Below, piece after piece: positions 52,667-61,698 of a stretch of DNA of 64,000 bases. The notes under the pieces are model-generated. The model was not told where the DNA came from and ran no database searches. It worked only from the letters and a program-made list of their open reading frames with translations. The DNA comes from Candidatus Sumerlaea chitinivorans (GTDB lineage: Bacteria; Sumerlaeota; Sumerlaeia; Sumerlaeales; Sumerlaeaceae), in NCBI GenBank assembly GCA_003290465.1, contig CP030759.1:2368572-2432571 (forward strand). The letters are read 5' to 3'. Made by a program: the position numbers and the translations under genes. The first letter of the stretch is position 1. Each line of letters starts with the position of its first letter.

Positions 52667-54544
52667 ATGGTGTGGAACATAAATTTTAAGTGGTTGCTGG
52701 TGCCATGCTTTCTTGGATTACTTGCTAACCCACTTGGTGCCTCCGATACGACCACCACGCCCCTTCGTCTGGTGGTGAGAGATCCCGAAAAAAGCGTCAC
52801 GACAACAACGCGTGAGTACGTGAACATCATGGGCGTGACCGCACCCGACGCGCGGGTGAGCGTCGGGGGCCAAGCAGCACAGGTGTTCTCCACGGGTGTC
52901 TTCGTCCGCGACCGGGTCCCCCTTGCCTTGGGCGAAAATCGCATTGAAGTCGTTGCAGAACGTGGGGCAGAACGCGCAAGCACGACACTCGAAGTCCAAC
53001 GGCTGGCCCCCCCCGCACCCAAGCTCGAGCGGCGCCAGCGCCTCAAGATTGACGCTGCAACGATCGAGCCGCGCCGCGATGTCATCCTCAGCCGCGGCCA
53101 TGAGCTTAACGTGAGTTTCCGTGGCACCCCTGCGCAAATCGCGGAGTTCCGAATCGGCGACGGCAAATGGCACAAAATGATCGAAGAGGCGGACCCGGGT
53201 TCAACGATCCCAACGGGCCGCTACCGCGCGACCTACATCGCGCCTGCTACTGGCGAGCGTCCGGCCCAAACGATCACAGTTCGGCTACGTCCTGCCGCCC
53301 ATAGTCCGGTCACCGTCATCGGTCCGCGCGTCGCCACCGCCCAAGCAGGCGGTAAAGTAAGTTTCTGGGATGAAGCGAGCCTCCGCCTTGTGCGCACGAA
53401 AACCGACGGCACCGCGCTCGCTTACGGACTGCACGAAGTGCGACTCGGCGGACCCTACCTCACCGAACTCCCTGCAGGAACCCTGCTCAGAATAACAGGC
53501 AAGCGCGACGGTTTCTACCGGGTCGCGCTCACTCCCACGATGGACGCGTGGGTCTCTGAAAACGACGTCGAGATGCTGCCGGCAGGCACACCTCTTCCCC
53601 ATCTCTACTTCACCAACATCTCTGTTGGCGGGGACGATTTTTCGGACCTCGTGACGATTCCCTATTCTGCGCAAGTACCCTTTGCTGTCAGCCCGGGCAT
53701 GAGCGCAGCTGGACGCGCCGTTGTGACTGTGGATTTCTACGGTGCGCACCACGCTGCCACTTGGATCAGTCACCGCCCGACCGCAAAGGTCATCCGCGAA
53801 GTCCGCGTTGAACAACCGGCCACTGACCTCGTCCGCACCACCATTGAACTCAACTCGGGGCAGTTGTGGGGCTATCTGGTAGAAGCCACGACCACCTCGC
53901 TTCGAATCCGCATTCGGCGCCCACCGGAGCTTGCCGCGCCACCCGATTCGCCACTCAAAGGGCTTCTGATCGCGCTCGAGGCAGGCCACGGCGGCGACAA
54001 TTTCGGAGCACGTGGCGTGAGCGGAAGTAAGGAAAAGGACATCAACCGGATGGCCGTGGCGGAGCTCGCGCGCCAGCTTCAGGAGCGCGGCGCACGGACC
54101 GTCCTCGTTCGAGAAGGTGACTCGGCCCCAACGTTAGGCGAGCGCGCCCGGCGTGCCACCGAATCCAGCGCCACACTGTTCATCAGTGTCCACGCAAATT
54201 CTGCAGGCAACGAGCGCGGCTACCTCGCCGTCAGCGGCACAAGCACCTACTACAAGCACTCTTTCTGCCGCGATCTTTCCGAAGCAATCCATGCTCGCCT
54301 GCTCGAGAAAACGGGATTGGGCGACTTCGGCAACGTCGGCAACTTCAACTACTATCCGATCCGCGCCGTCACGTGGATGCCCTCAATGCTCGTCGAGCAA
54401 GCCTTTATGTCGAACCCCGAAGATGAGGCGAAAATGCTCGATCCGGAATTCCGTGCACGAATGATGAGCGCGGTGGTCGCCGGCATCGAGGATTGGTTGA
54501 GCGCCCAGCGACGAACAATGCAGGCAGCGGAGACTAAACCATAA
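52667..54544 (+). CDS. N-acetylmuramoyl-L-alanine amidase (Amidase_3), secreted
   Basis: The 625-residue product has a signal peptide (WLLVPCFLGLLANPLGA), several beta-rich modules (an Ig- or AMIN-like region at 30-210 and an SH3-like region at about 215-305) and a C-terminal Amidase_3 domain. The catalytic set is intact: zinc ligands His441 (EAGHGG), Glu456 (KEKD) and His509 (SVHANS), and catalytic Glu577 (LVEQAFMSNPED). It hydrolyses the amide bond between N-acetylmuramic acid and the stem peptide during cell separation or wall turnover. GGAAAGGG before the ATG at 52667 fixes the start, though the frame is open to 52463 and overlaps pabB-pabC. Confidence 0.9.
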   Translation: MVWNINFKWLLVPCFLGLLANPLGASDTTTTPLRLVVRDPEKSVTTTTREYVNIMGVTAPDARVSVGGQAAQVFSTGVFVRDRVPLALGENRIEVVAERGAERASTTLEVQRLAPPAPKLERRQRLKIDAATIEPRRDVILSRGHELNVSFRGTPAQIAEFRIGDGKWHKMIEEADPGSTIPTGRYRATYIAPATGERPAQTITVRLRPAAHSPVTVIGPRVATAQAGGKVSFWDEASLRLVRTKTDGTALAYGLHEVRLGGPYLTELPAGTLLRITGKRDGFYRVALTPTMDAWVSENDVEMLPAGTPLPHLYFTNISVGGDDFSDLVTIPYSAQVPFAVSPGMSAAGRAVVTVDFYGAHHAATWISHRPTAKVIREVRVEQPATDLVRTTIELNSGQLWGYLVEATTTSLRIRIRRPPELAAPPDSPLKGLLIALEAGHGGDNFGARGVSGSKEKDINRMAVAELARQLQERGARTVLVREGDSAPTLGERARRATESSATLFISVHANSAGNERGYLAVSGTSTYYKHSFCRDLSEAIHARLLEKTGLGDFGNVGNFNYYPIRAVTWMPSMLVEQAFMSNPEDEAKMLDPEFRARMMSAVVAGIEDWLSAQRRTMQAAETKP

Positions 54545-54635
54545 GTACACCGCGCTGGGACGAGCCCACAAGCCGCGAAGGCAGTGCGCCTCGTGCTTGC
54601 CTAACCCCAGAATGTGTTTGCTATGAGGGAGGATC

Positions 54636-54660
54636 AGCCGCCCACGCAAGGGGGGCGGCT
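54636..54660. terminator. GC-rich hairpin between convergent amidase and mutS genes
   Basis: AGCCGCCC (54636-54643) pairs with GGGCGGCT (54653-54660) around a 9-base loop. It follows the amidase stop by about 90 bp and precedes the mutS stop by about 90 bp, so it could end either transcript. CTTTG follows, a weak T-rich start. Confidence 0.55.
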
Positions 54661-54746
54661 CTTTGCGACGGCATCTGGCAGTGGTGAAGAATTCGCCGAG
54701 GAAGCTCGTCGCGTTCGTGACTCCAAGGATTTGAGGTTTCGCGAAA

Positions 54747-57494
54747 TCAGCTTGACCCACGCGAGTTCTTCACTTCGGCCACCAGTTGGGCAAGCAACGC
54801 CAATGCTTCGATGGGCGTCATGCGGTTGATATCCACTGCCCGCAGGCGCTCAACCACCGGATGCTCGAGCACGTCAAAGAAGGTGAGCTGGAGTGTCTCC
54901 TCGCCGGCGCGGGATCGCCCGCCCGCCGGCTTCACATGCACTCCACTGCCTTCCTCGAGCGACTGCAGAATTTCCTTCGCCCGGCGGATGGCTGCGCGCG
55001 GGAGCCCGGCCACCTGCGCAGCGTAGATCCCGTAGCTTCGATCTGTCGCTCCCCGCACAATTTTGTAGAGGAATGCCACACGGTCCTCTTCCTCCACGAC
55101 CGCCACATTGTAGTTTTTCACGCGTGGAAGTATCCCCTCGAGGTCCGTGAGCTCATGATAATGGGTGGCGAAGAGCGTCAGCGGACGGCGCCCCTTCGTA
55201 TTGTGCAGATACTCCACGACCGCCCACGCGATGGAAAGCCCGTCGTACGTGGACGTCCCACGCCCAATTTCATCCAAGATCACAAGCGACTCGTCCGTCG
55301 CATTGTTGAGAATGTTCGCCGTCTCACTCATCTCCACGAGGAAGGTGCTCTGCCCTCGCGCGATCTGATCCATAGCCCCCACCCGCGTAAAGATCCGATC
55401 CACGATCGGAATGCGGGCTTCCCGCGCTGGCACGTAGCTGCCCACATGTGCCAACAGCGTGATCAGGGCCACCTGACGAATGTAAGTGCTTTTGCCAGCC
55501 ATGTTCGGGCCGGTGATTAGTAAGATCTGATTTTCGCGGTGGTCGAGCACCGTGTCGTTGGGCACAAACGGTTGACCGAGGTCGAGCGATTCAAGCACGG
55601 GATGCCGCCCATCCAGAATGCGCAATTCCGCATCAGGCCCATGAGGGGTGATTTGCGGTCGACAATAATCGCCCGAGACCGCCGCTTGCGCCAATGCCAC
55701 AAGCACATCCAGCGTCGCGATCGCAGCAGCCGTGCGCTGAATCTGACGTGCCTGCTGGCAAACTTTTTCGCGTAGCCGCTCGAAGATCTCGAACTCCAGC
55801 TCCTGAATGCGCTCTTCGGCATGCAGGATAATCTCTTCCTTTTCCTTCAGCTCCGGGGTGATGAATCGCTCGCCATTCACGAGGGTTTGCTTGCGAATGT
55901 AGGTCGGCGGGACCTTATCGAGATGCGAGTTTGAGACTTCGATGTAGTAGCCGAAGACCTTGTTGTAGCCGATTTTGAGATTCGGGATGCCCGTGCGCTC
56001 GATCTCAGCCTGCCGCATGGCCGCGATCCACGATTTCGAGTCCCCCGCGATCGCACGTAGCTCGTCGAGCTTCGGATCGAAGCCGTCGCGCACCAACCCG
56101 CCTTCCCGCACGCTCACGGGAGGATTATCCACGAGCGCCGCAACGAGTTCTGATACCAAATCCTCCAACGGATCCATCTCCTCATATAGCCGCTGGAGGA
56201 GGGTGGCTTCTGTAAGCACCTCGCGCAGCAAAGCGCGAAGTTTGGGCACTTGCTGCAGGGAGGCCCGCAGCGCCACGAGATCACGCGCATTCGCCGTCTT
56301 CAGAACCGCACGCGAGAGGATCCGCTCAAGGTCATGGACAGCCCGAAGCGCCTCCAACGTTTGTGCGCGCACAACCCCTTGCCCCACGAAAACACCGACA
56401 GCGTCGAGGCGCTCGCGAATTCTTTCCGATGACCGCAACGGCTTGAGAAGCCACGCTCGAAGCATTCTTCCGCCCATGGCCGTGGCGGTGTGATCCAGCA
56501 CCTCCAAAAGCGTGTGACGGCGCGACGCATCCGTGAGATTTGCTACAAGCTCGAGCGAACGCTGCGTGGTGGCATCGAGCATCATGAATTCTCCCGGCTG
56601 GTAGACGCGCAGTTGCGTCAGGTGAGCTACCTGCGCGCGCTGCGTCTCGCGGACGTACTCAAGCGCAAGAGCAGCCGCCCGCACCCCTGCCGGACAATCT
56701 TCGGCACCAAAACCCGACAAATCATGGACGCCAAAATGGCGCACAAGGAGTTCCCGAGCGCGCGCCAATGGCATCGAACCTTCGAGCGCAGCAATTGCAG
56801 GGCGATCTTCGGGCGGGCGTGTCGCAAGCTCAGCCGCACCCTCTCGAGTCGGCTCACCCGCTTCTGCATCCAAGCCCAGCTCCGCCTGCGAGGCCTGCCA
56901 GTTCAGCGCCAGCTCAATCGCTGCGCGCTCTTCTGCAAGCAGTACGACTTCCGCAGGTTGCAGCCGAGCGATCTCCGCCTGACATGTCGCGGAGGCGGAT
57001 GGCCCCTCGAACTGCGTAATCGAGAATTCCCCTGTTGAAAAATCCAATGCCGCAAGCCCCCAACGTTCCCCTTCCAGCACGAGCCCCACGAGGTAATTGT
57101 TCGCCTTATTTTCGAGCAGATTCTCCTCGACCACCGTGCCGGGGGTGACGACCCGCACGACCTCGCGCTTAACCACCCCTTTGGCAAAACGGGGGTTCTC
57201 CATCTGCTCGCAAATCGCGACTTTGTAGCCGGCACGGATCATCTTGGCGAGATAGGGCTCCACGCTGTGGTAGGGCACCCCCGCAAGTGGCACGGGCTCG
57301 CCGTTCGCGTCCGTGCCACGCCGCGTCAAAGCAATGCCAAGCACGCGCGCGGCGACCTTCGCATCCTCGAAGAACATCTCGTAGAAGTCGCCGCAGCGAA
57401 AAAACAAGATATGGTCCGGATGCTGCGCCTTGATGCGCTGGTATTGGCGCAGCAGCGGCGTATCGGCGGACGGTTGTGTGCCTGCGTGCTTCAT
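54747..57494 (-). CDS. mutS: DNA mismatch repair ATPase MutS
   Basis: The 915-residue product has the MutS-I mismatch-recognition FYE motif in CGDFYEMFFEDAKVAA, the connector and lever domains, the clamp, and an ATPase with Walker A TGPNMAGKSTYIRQ, Walker B LVILDEIGRGTSTYDGLS and FATHYHELTDLE. It recognises mispairs and small loops and recruits MutL. The ATG at 57494 is taken as the start; a TTG 13 codons upstream is possible, and no clear ribosome site is seen for either. mutL is not present in the window. Length is slightly above the usual 850-870. Confidence 0.97.
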   Translation of the reverse strand: MKHAGTQPSADTPLLRQYQRIKAQHPDHILFFRCGDFYEMFFEDAKVAARVLGIALTRRGTDANGEPVPLAGVPYHSVEPYLAKMIRAGYKVAICEQMENPRFAKGVVKREVVRVVTPGTVVEENLLENKANNYLVGLVLEGERWGLAALDFSTGEFSITQFEGPSASATCQAEIARLQPAEVVLLAEERAAIELALNWQASQAELGLDAEAGEPTREGAAELATRPPEDRPAIAALEGSMPLARARELLVRHFGVHDLSGFGAEDCPAGVRAAALALEYVRETQRAQVAHLTQLRVYQPGEFMMLDATTQRSLELVANLTDASRRHTLLEVLDHTATAMGGRMLRAWLLKPLRSSERIRERLDAVGVFVGQGVVRAQTLEALRAVHDLERILSRAVLKTANARDLVALRASLQQVPKLRALLREVLTEATLLQRLYEEMDPLEDLVSELVAALVDNPPVSVREGGLVRDGFDPKLDELRAIAGDSKSWIAAMRQAEIERTGIPNLKIGYNKVFGYYIEVSNSHLDKVPPTYIRKQTLVNGERFITPELKEKEEIILHAEERIQELEFEIFERLREKVCQQARQIQRTAAAIATLDVLVALAQAAVSGDYCRPQITPHGPDAELRILDGRHPVLESLDLGQPFVPNDTVLDHRENQILLITGPNMAGKSTYIRQVALITLLAHVGSYVPAREARIPIVDRIFTRVGAMDQIARGQSTFLVEMSETANILNNATDESLVILDEIGRGTSTYDGLSIAWAVVEYLHNTKGRRPLTLFATHYHELTDLEGILPRVKNYNVAVVEEEDRVAFLYKIVRGATDRSYGIYAAQVAGLPRAAIRRAKEILQSLEEGSGVHVKPAGGRSRAGEETLQLTFFDVLEHPVVERLRAVDINRMTPIEALALLAQLVAEVKNSRGSS

Positions 57495-57737
57495 GCAAAG
57501 CGGGATTACATTGCCTCGCTGGCGTTCCGGCAAACAAAAACCACTCGGCCCACGGCTTTCATGCGCAAGCCCTCCAGCGAAGCTGTGGTCGGTGCAGCCC
57601 TACCCAAAACACTCGCGCCGCCCGCCACGCCTCGTTCGACGGGAGCCCCTCAGGCGCCCCTCGGCCACGCAACATGGGATGCTTATTGAGGCAGAAGCCA
57701 CAGTGCGTTTGCGTTATCCGGGCACGTCTTGGTTTTT

Positions 57738-58157
57738 CTAACCGACCAGTTCGTCGGGCCGGAAAAAGTTTGCAATCTCCACTTCAGCGCGCGCCGGCGA
57801 GTCGCTTCCGTGAACAAGGTTTTCTGTGACCGAGAAAGCAAAATCGCCTCGGATGGTTCCCGGTGCGGCCTCCGTGTAGCGCGTCGCCCCCATCATCTTG
57901 CGCGTTACCTCCACAACATTCTCTCCCTCGAGGACCATCGCTACCACAGGACCACTCAGCACAAACTCCTCAAGCGCAGGGTAAAAGGGCTTGTTCACGT
58001 GTTCCTCATAGTGCTTTCGGGCAAGTTCGCGCGTGAAGCGCAGCATTTTCATGGCCACAATGCGCAAGCCCTTACGCTCGAATCGCGAAATAATCTCCCC
58101 CACCAAGCCTCGCCGAACCCCATCCGGTTTCACGAAAATCAATGTGCGTTCAGCCAT
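57738..58157 (-). CDS. ndk: Nucleoside diphosphate kinase
   Basis: The 139-residue product has the family start ERTLIFVKPDGVRRGLVGEII, KMLRFTRELARKHYEEH, a conserved kinase stretch GPVVAMVLEGENVV, and the active-site His in NLVHGSDSP. It transfers the gamma-phosphate between nucleoside triphosphates and diphosphates. The ATG at 58157 with GAGGAAA just upstream is chosen; the frame is open to 58211. It lies alone between mutS and livM on the same strand, and its product is relevant to the dNTP synthesis enzyme at the right edge. Confidence 0.95.
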   Translation of the reverse strand: MAERTLIFVKPDGVRRGLVGEIISRFERKGLRIVAMKMLRFTRELARKHYEEHVNKPFYPALEEFVLSGPVVAMVLEGENVVEVTRKMMGATRYTEAAPGTIRGDFAFSVTENLVHGSDSPARAEVEIANFFRPDELVG

Positions 58158-58386
58158 TTGTTTCCTCATGTCCTTGTCAAGATGCGGGGGGATGAACCCC
58201 CACCCAGCCACCCGCTGTCAAGAGTGGGGTGCAGGGGGCCGGATGCGTCGCATTTCACATCGCCCCCCAAACTCCGCAAGGTACGGGAATTCTGCTCTCC
58301 ACGTTGTGCGATGAAAACTCGAAGGCAACCTCCTTGCGGAGCGTTGGGCGACACACGCGGACCACACGGCTTCCCCACGCTCCGTG

Positions 58387-59550
58387 TTAACGCGTGTGCA
58401 AGTAGTAAAAGGAGAGTCCGTCCTCTTCACCCGGCGCATATCGATGATGAAGCTCACGCGCACGCGACCGGCTGGGGAAAATTCCCTCCGGACGGAAGCG
58501 AATCATAAGAATAAGGATCACGCCATAGAGAATCAGCCGCATGTCTGGAACCCACGGCAGGCTCAAGAGCGCTTGCTCAGCCTTTGGCCACCATGCAAAG
58601 AGTGGCGAGAGATAAACTGCCGGGCTCTTGCGCAGCAGTTCCGCCAACGCCACCAGCACCGTGGCCCCCACGACCGGTCCGATGACTGTCCCCATGCCAC
58701 CCAGCACGACGTAACAGAGCACGTAAACACTTGTCATGAACTCGTAGTTGCGATAATCGGCCAGCGTGAAATACGCTGCTTGTGTTGCCCCAGCCAATGC
58801 CCCGAACGCCGCACTCAGCGCAAAGGCCTGCGTCTTGAACCACATAGCGTTGATCCCGCATGCCTCCGCCGCGACCTCATCCTCGCGGATGGCAAGCCAC
58901 GCCCGCCCCAGCCGCGAACGAACCAACCGGCTCGACACAAAAAGTGTGATTCCGAGCAAAGCCGCCACCAGATACCAGTAACCCGCGCGGTCAATAATCG
59001 AAAACTGATAGATGAGACGCTTGGGATCGGTGCCAAGCAGCGGGGCCAACCACGAAAAATCGAGCGTCGGGCGCGGGATATCCGGATATCCCCGAGGGCC
59101 ACGCGTGATCGCCACCCAGTTCTTCGCGATCATGATCACCAGCTCGCTGAAGCCAAAGGTCACGATGGCGAAGTAATCGCCCACAAGCCGCAGCGTCGGG
59201 AGTCCCAGCACAATCCCCCACATCGCGCCATGCAACATCGCTGCAGGGGCCGCCAGCCAAAAACTCCAGCCAAACTGCTTCATGAGAATCCCCGCCGTGT
59301 AAGCCCCGATGAGCATGAAGCCGGCAAACCCGAGATTCAGGAGACCGCAATAGCCCACGATAATGTTCAGGCCAAGCGCCGCAATCGCGCCAATCCCGCA
59401 CAGGATCGCAATGTTTAGGGTCTCGGGTAAGGACTCCGCCCCAAACCCTGCGCGCAACAACCACGGCAAAGCACAGGCGAACGCAATGTAGGCAATTGTG
59501 GCAAGCAAGCGACGCGTTCGCGGCGATGTTTTTCCTGACCAGTCACTCAT
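58387..59550 (-). CDS. livM: Branched-chain amino acid ABC permease LivM-type
   Basis: The 387-residue product has about ten TM helices and the LivM signature: AALGLNIIVGYCGLLNLGFAGFMLIGAYT, LRLVGDYFAIVTFGFSELV, and the EAA-like loop LGRAWLAIREDEVAAEACGIN. It pairs with LivH to transport Leu/Ile/Val, or a related amide or urea. Its start overlaps the stop of livH (ATGA at 59547-59550). The ATPases LivF/LivG and the binding protein LivJ are not in this window; downstream there is ndk, so the transporter genes are scattered. Confidence 0.9.
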   Translation of the reverse strand: MSDWSGKTSPRTRRLLATIAYIAFACALPWLLRAGFGAESLPETLNIAILCGIGAIAALGLNIIVGYCGLLNLGFAGFMLIGAYTAGILMKQFGWSFWLAAPAAMLHGAMWGIVLGLPTLRLVGDYFAIVTFGFSELVIMIAKNWVAITRGPRGYPDIPRPTLDFSWLAPLLGTDPKRLIYQFSIIDRAGYWYLVAALLGITLFVSSRLVRSRLGRAWLAIREDEVAAEACGINAMWFKTQAFALSAAFGALAGATQAAYFTLADYRNYEFMTSVYVLCYVVLGGMGTVIGPVVGATVLVALAELLRKSPAVYLSPLFAWWPKAEQALLSLPWVPDMRLILYGVILILMIRFRPEGIFPSRSRARELHHRYAPGEEDGLSFYYLHTR

Positions 59551-60875
59551 GCTCGTTTTGCACTCGTTTTCCCAAGAAGTCCGGTGGGTTTGAACACAAT
59601 CACCAAAATCATGAATGCGTACGCCACCCCGAGTTGGTATTGGCCGGGGCGCCCAAATTCCGTCACGAATCGTTCGTAGCCCGCACGCGTGATCCAGCCC
59701 ATCTCCTCCAGCCAGCCGAAAATGCGGAAAGTGTCGAACGCATCAAAGAGCGGCACGAAGCTATAAATGATGCCGATGATCATTCCGCCAAGCATCGCGC
59801 CGGTGATGTTTCCAATGCCCCCGAGCACCGCACTGGCAAACGCCAGAATGCCGACGATATAGCCCATCTGGGGATAAATCGGCGAGCCTCGGAGGACATA
59901 GAGAGGAGCCACAACAGCTGCGAGCCCCGCCCCCAAGGCGAACGCGAGCGCCACGAAGCGATCCACGTGAATTCCCATGAGTGCAGCCGTCGTCCGATCC
60001 TGCGCACAGGCCCGCATCGCCTTGCCCGCACGTGTGCGGAGGATGAACAGCTGCACAATCACCATGAGGCTGACCGCCAGCACCAAGATCAAAGCGTCGA
60101 GCTGCGACATGTCGAGTTGCGTGTCGCCAATGCGCACGATCGGCACGCGCTTGCCTGAAAAGATCGCTGGCGTCACATCTGCTGGGAAAAACCGGCTCGC
60201 GGACCCCCACGTCGCCTGCGCGATATTTTGCAGAAAGAGCGACAGACCAATCGCCGTAATCAGTGGAATGAGCCTTGGCGAAGCGCGCAATGGCCGATAC
60301 GCCAGCAAGTCCATGGTCACACCCAAGCACGCCGCAAAACCAATCGCTAAGGCATAGGCCACGAAAAACGGCACAACGGGTTTGCCCCCGTACTTGGGCA
60401 GGAGCGCAAGCACAAGACCAGCCACAAGTACGGCACCCGTCGTGGCAAGGCCAGCCCGCACCAAGCCACGCCCACGCGAACGCTCCTCGCCTGCACCTCC
60501 CGAGAGTCTGGCACGCCCCCATGGCTCAAGCGCCACCCACAATGCACACCACACGAGCAACGCCACAAAAGCGGTGATCAAGCGTGGCCCCACTGCATCG
60601 GGTGTCTCAGGAGCGACGAGAAACATCAGCACAAAGTACGTGGCAAACATGAAGACCTCGCCATGGGCAAAGTTGATGAGCTGAATAATGCCGTAGACCA
60701 TCGAATAGCCCACCGCAATTAGCGCGATCACTGCCCCTTGCGGTAACCCCAGCAGCAGGTAGCGCAAGAAGGTGGCAAGGTCTTTATTCAGTATCACAAA
60801 CAGCGCAAACGCTACAAAGCCCCCCAACCAAATCGAGGCAGCTTTCCATCCAGTCGAGCCTTTGCGAGTTTCCAC
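59547..60875 (-). CDS. livH: Branched-chain amino acid ABC permease LivH-type, extended
   Basis: The 442-residue product has the LivH core: LLGLPQGAVIALIAVGYSMVYGIIQLINFAHGEVFMFATY, the EAA-type loop GKAMRACAQDRTTAALMGIHVDR, and GGIGNITGAMLGGMIIGI. Residues about 95-195 form an insertion, rich in Gly/Arg (GGAGEERSRGRG) with extra hydrophobic segments, which lifts the length well above the usual 290-310. A GTG at 60875 with AAGGA 8 bases upstream is preferred over a GTG at 60911. It would form the pore with LivM. Confidence 0.85.
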   Translation of the reverse strand: METRKGSTGWKAASIWLGGFVAFALFVILNKDLATFLRYLLLGLPQGAVIALIAVGYSMVYGIIQLINFAHGEVFMFATYFVLMFLVAPETPDAVGPRLITAFVALLVWCALWVALEPWGRARLSGGAGEERSRGRGLVRAGLATTGAVLVAGLVLALLPKYGGKPVVPFFVAYALAIGFAACLGVTMDLLAYRPLRASPRLIPLITAIGLSLFLQNIAQATWGSASRFFPADVTPAIFSGKRVPIVRIGDTQLDMSQLDALILVLAVSLMVIVQLFILRTRAGKAMRACAQDRTTAALMGIHVDRFVALAFALGAGLAAVVAPLYVLRGSPIYPQMGYIVGILAFASAVLGGIGNITGAMLGGMIIGIIYSFVPLFDAFDTFRIFGWLEEMGWITRAGYERFVTEFGRPGQYQLGVAYAFMILVIVFKPTGLLGKTSAKRA

Positions 60876-61698
60876 CTTTCTCGTCCTTGCTGAAATCCAA
60901 CGCGATGCCACGCGAGTAATACAGATTCCGCGAACTCGCGCGCAACCAAATCCTGCACGGCGATTTTATGCTCTGTGATTGCCAACACTTCAGTAGAGGA
61001 TCTTTTTTTGCCCACCCATCCGGAGGGCCAACCCAACGCAAACGCCAACACAGCGAGAGCGCGCCGGCTCGAGCTGCACCCCTTACTCAACCAGCATACC
61101 TAAAGCGCTCCCACGCTAATCATGCCCCGCGGCACGGTGGGGAAGCAACTCGTAGCGACATTTGGAGCTGAGGCTCCCCTTCGTCGTACTGGTGGATTAG
61201 GATTTTTCCTCACGGTACGCCTATAGGGCGCGGAAGTGCGGGCTGTTGAGCGAAAGCACGGTGTTAACCGCTGGGTGAGTCCTCCACTCCCTTCAGCAGC
61301 CTGCCCCATCTCGAAAAGCCGCTTGTGACGGTCTGAAGTCTGAAATCCTCCGAGATTCCCCCCGAATTTTCGCCGGAATTTTTCTCAGATTTTTCGCCAC
61401 ACTCTCCGTTTTGATGACTGATTTTCAATTAGTTGACAGAAAGCTGTGTCTTAGCGCCACATGCGTGCGCGCCAAAACGATACATCGGCTTGAGCGTTCA
61501 GAGTGATTGATTTGCGGAAACTTACAAGAAAAGTGACAGGCAGGTGAAATGCCTCTTGACCACCACCACAACATCTTGGATAGCTTCGGTGTTGTTCGAT
61601 ACAAGATGTAGACCCGTAGATCTACATTTTGTACCGCACAACTGGTTTTTCCGCCCTGCTGAATTTACCGTGACCGTAGAAACGAAGGAGAACATCCA
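60876..61698. other. Divergent intergenic region between livH and nrdJ
   Basis: This 823-bp region has no supported gene. It holds the hairpin leader described at 61573-61634. TTGACA at 61433-61438 may be a -35 element, but no good -10 follows at 16-18 bases. I looked for the conserved boxes of a cobalamin riboswitch (AdoCbl is the cofactor of the downstream enzyme) and did not find them. Short plus-strand frames (61544-61747, for example) overlap the nrdJ start in another frame. Confidence 0.4.
61573..61634 (+). promoter_or_regulatory. Leader with mutually exclusive hairpins before nrdJ
   Basis: TACAAGATGTAGA (61601-61613) pairs with TCTACATTTTGTA (61622-61634), 13 bp with one G-U, around an 8-base loop. 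The left arm also contains CAAGATG, which can pair with CATCTTG at 61573-61579, upstream. The two pairings compete. The structure ends 64 bases before the nrdJ ATG, in the likely 5' untranslated region. It could be an attenuator-type switch, or a DNA palindrome bound by a repressor such as NrdR or another dimer. Confidence 0.4.

Noticed and set aside
60876-61698. Cobalamin riboswitch ahead of the B12-dependent reductase
   Set aside because: The conserved boxes expected for this riboswitch were not found by eye; only a palindromic leader was seen. A covariance-model search could still change this.
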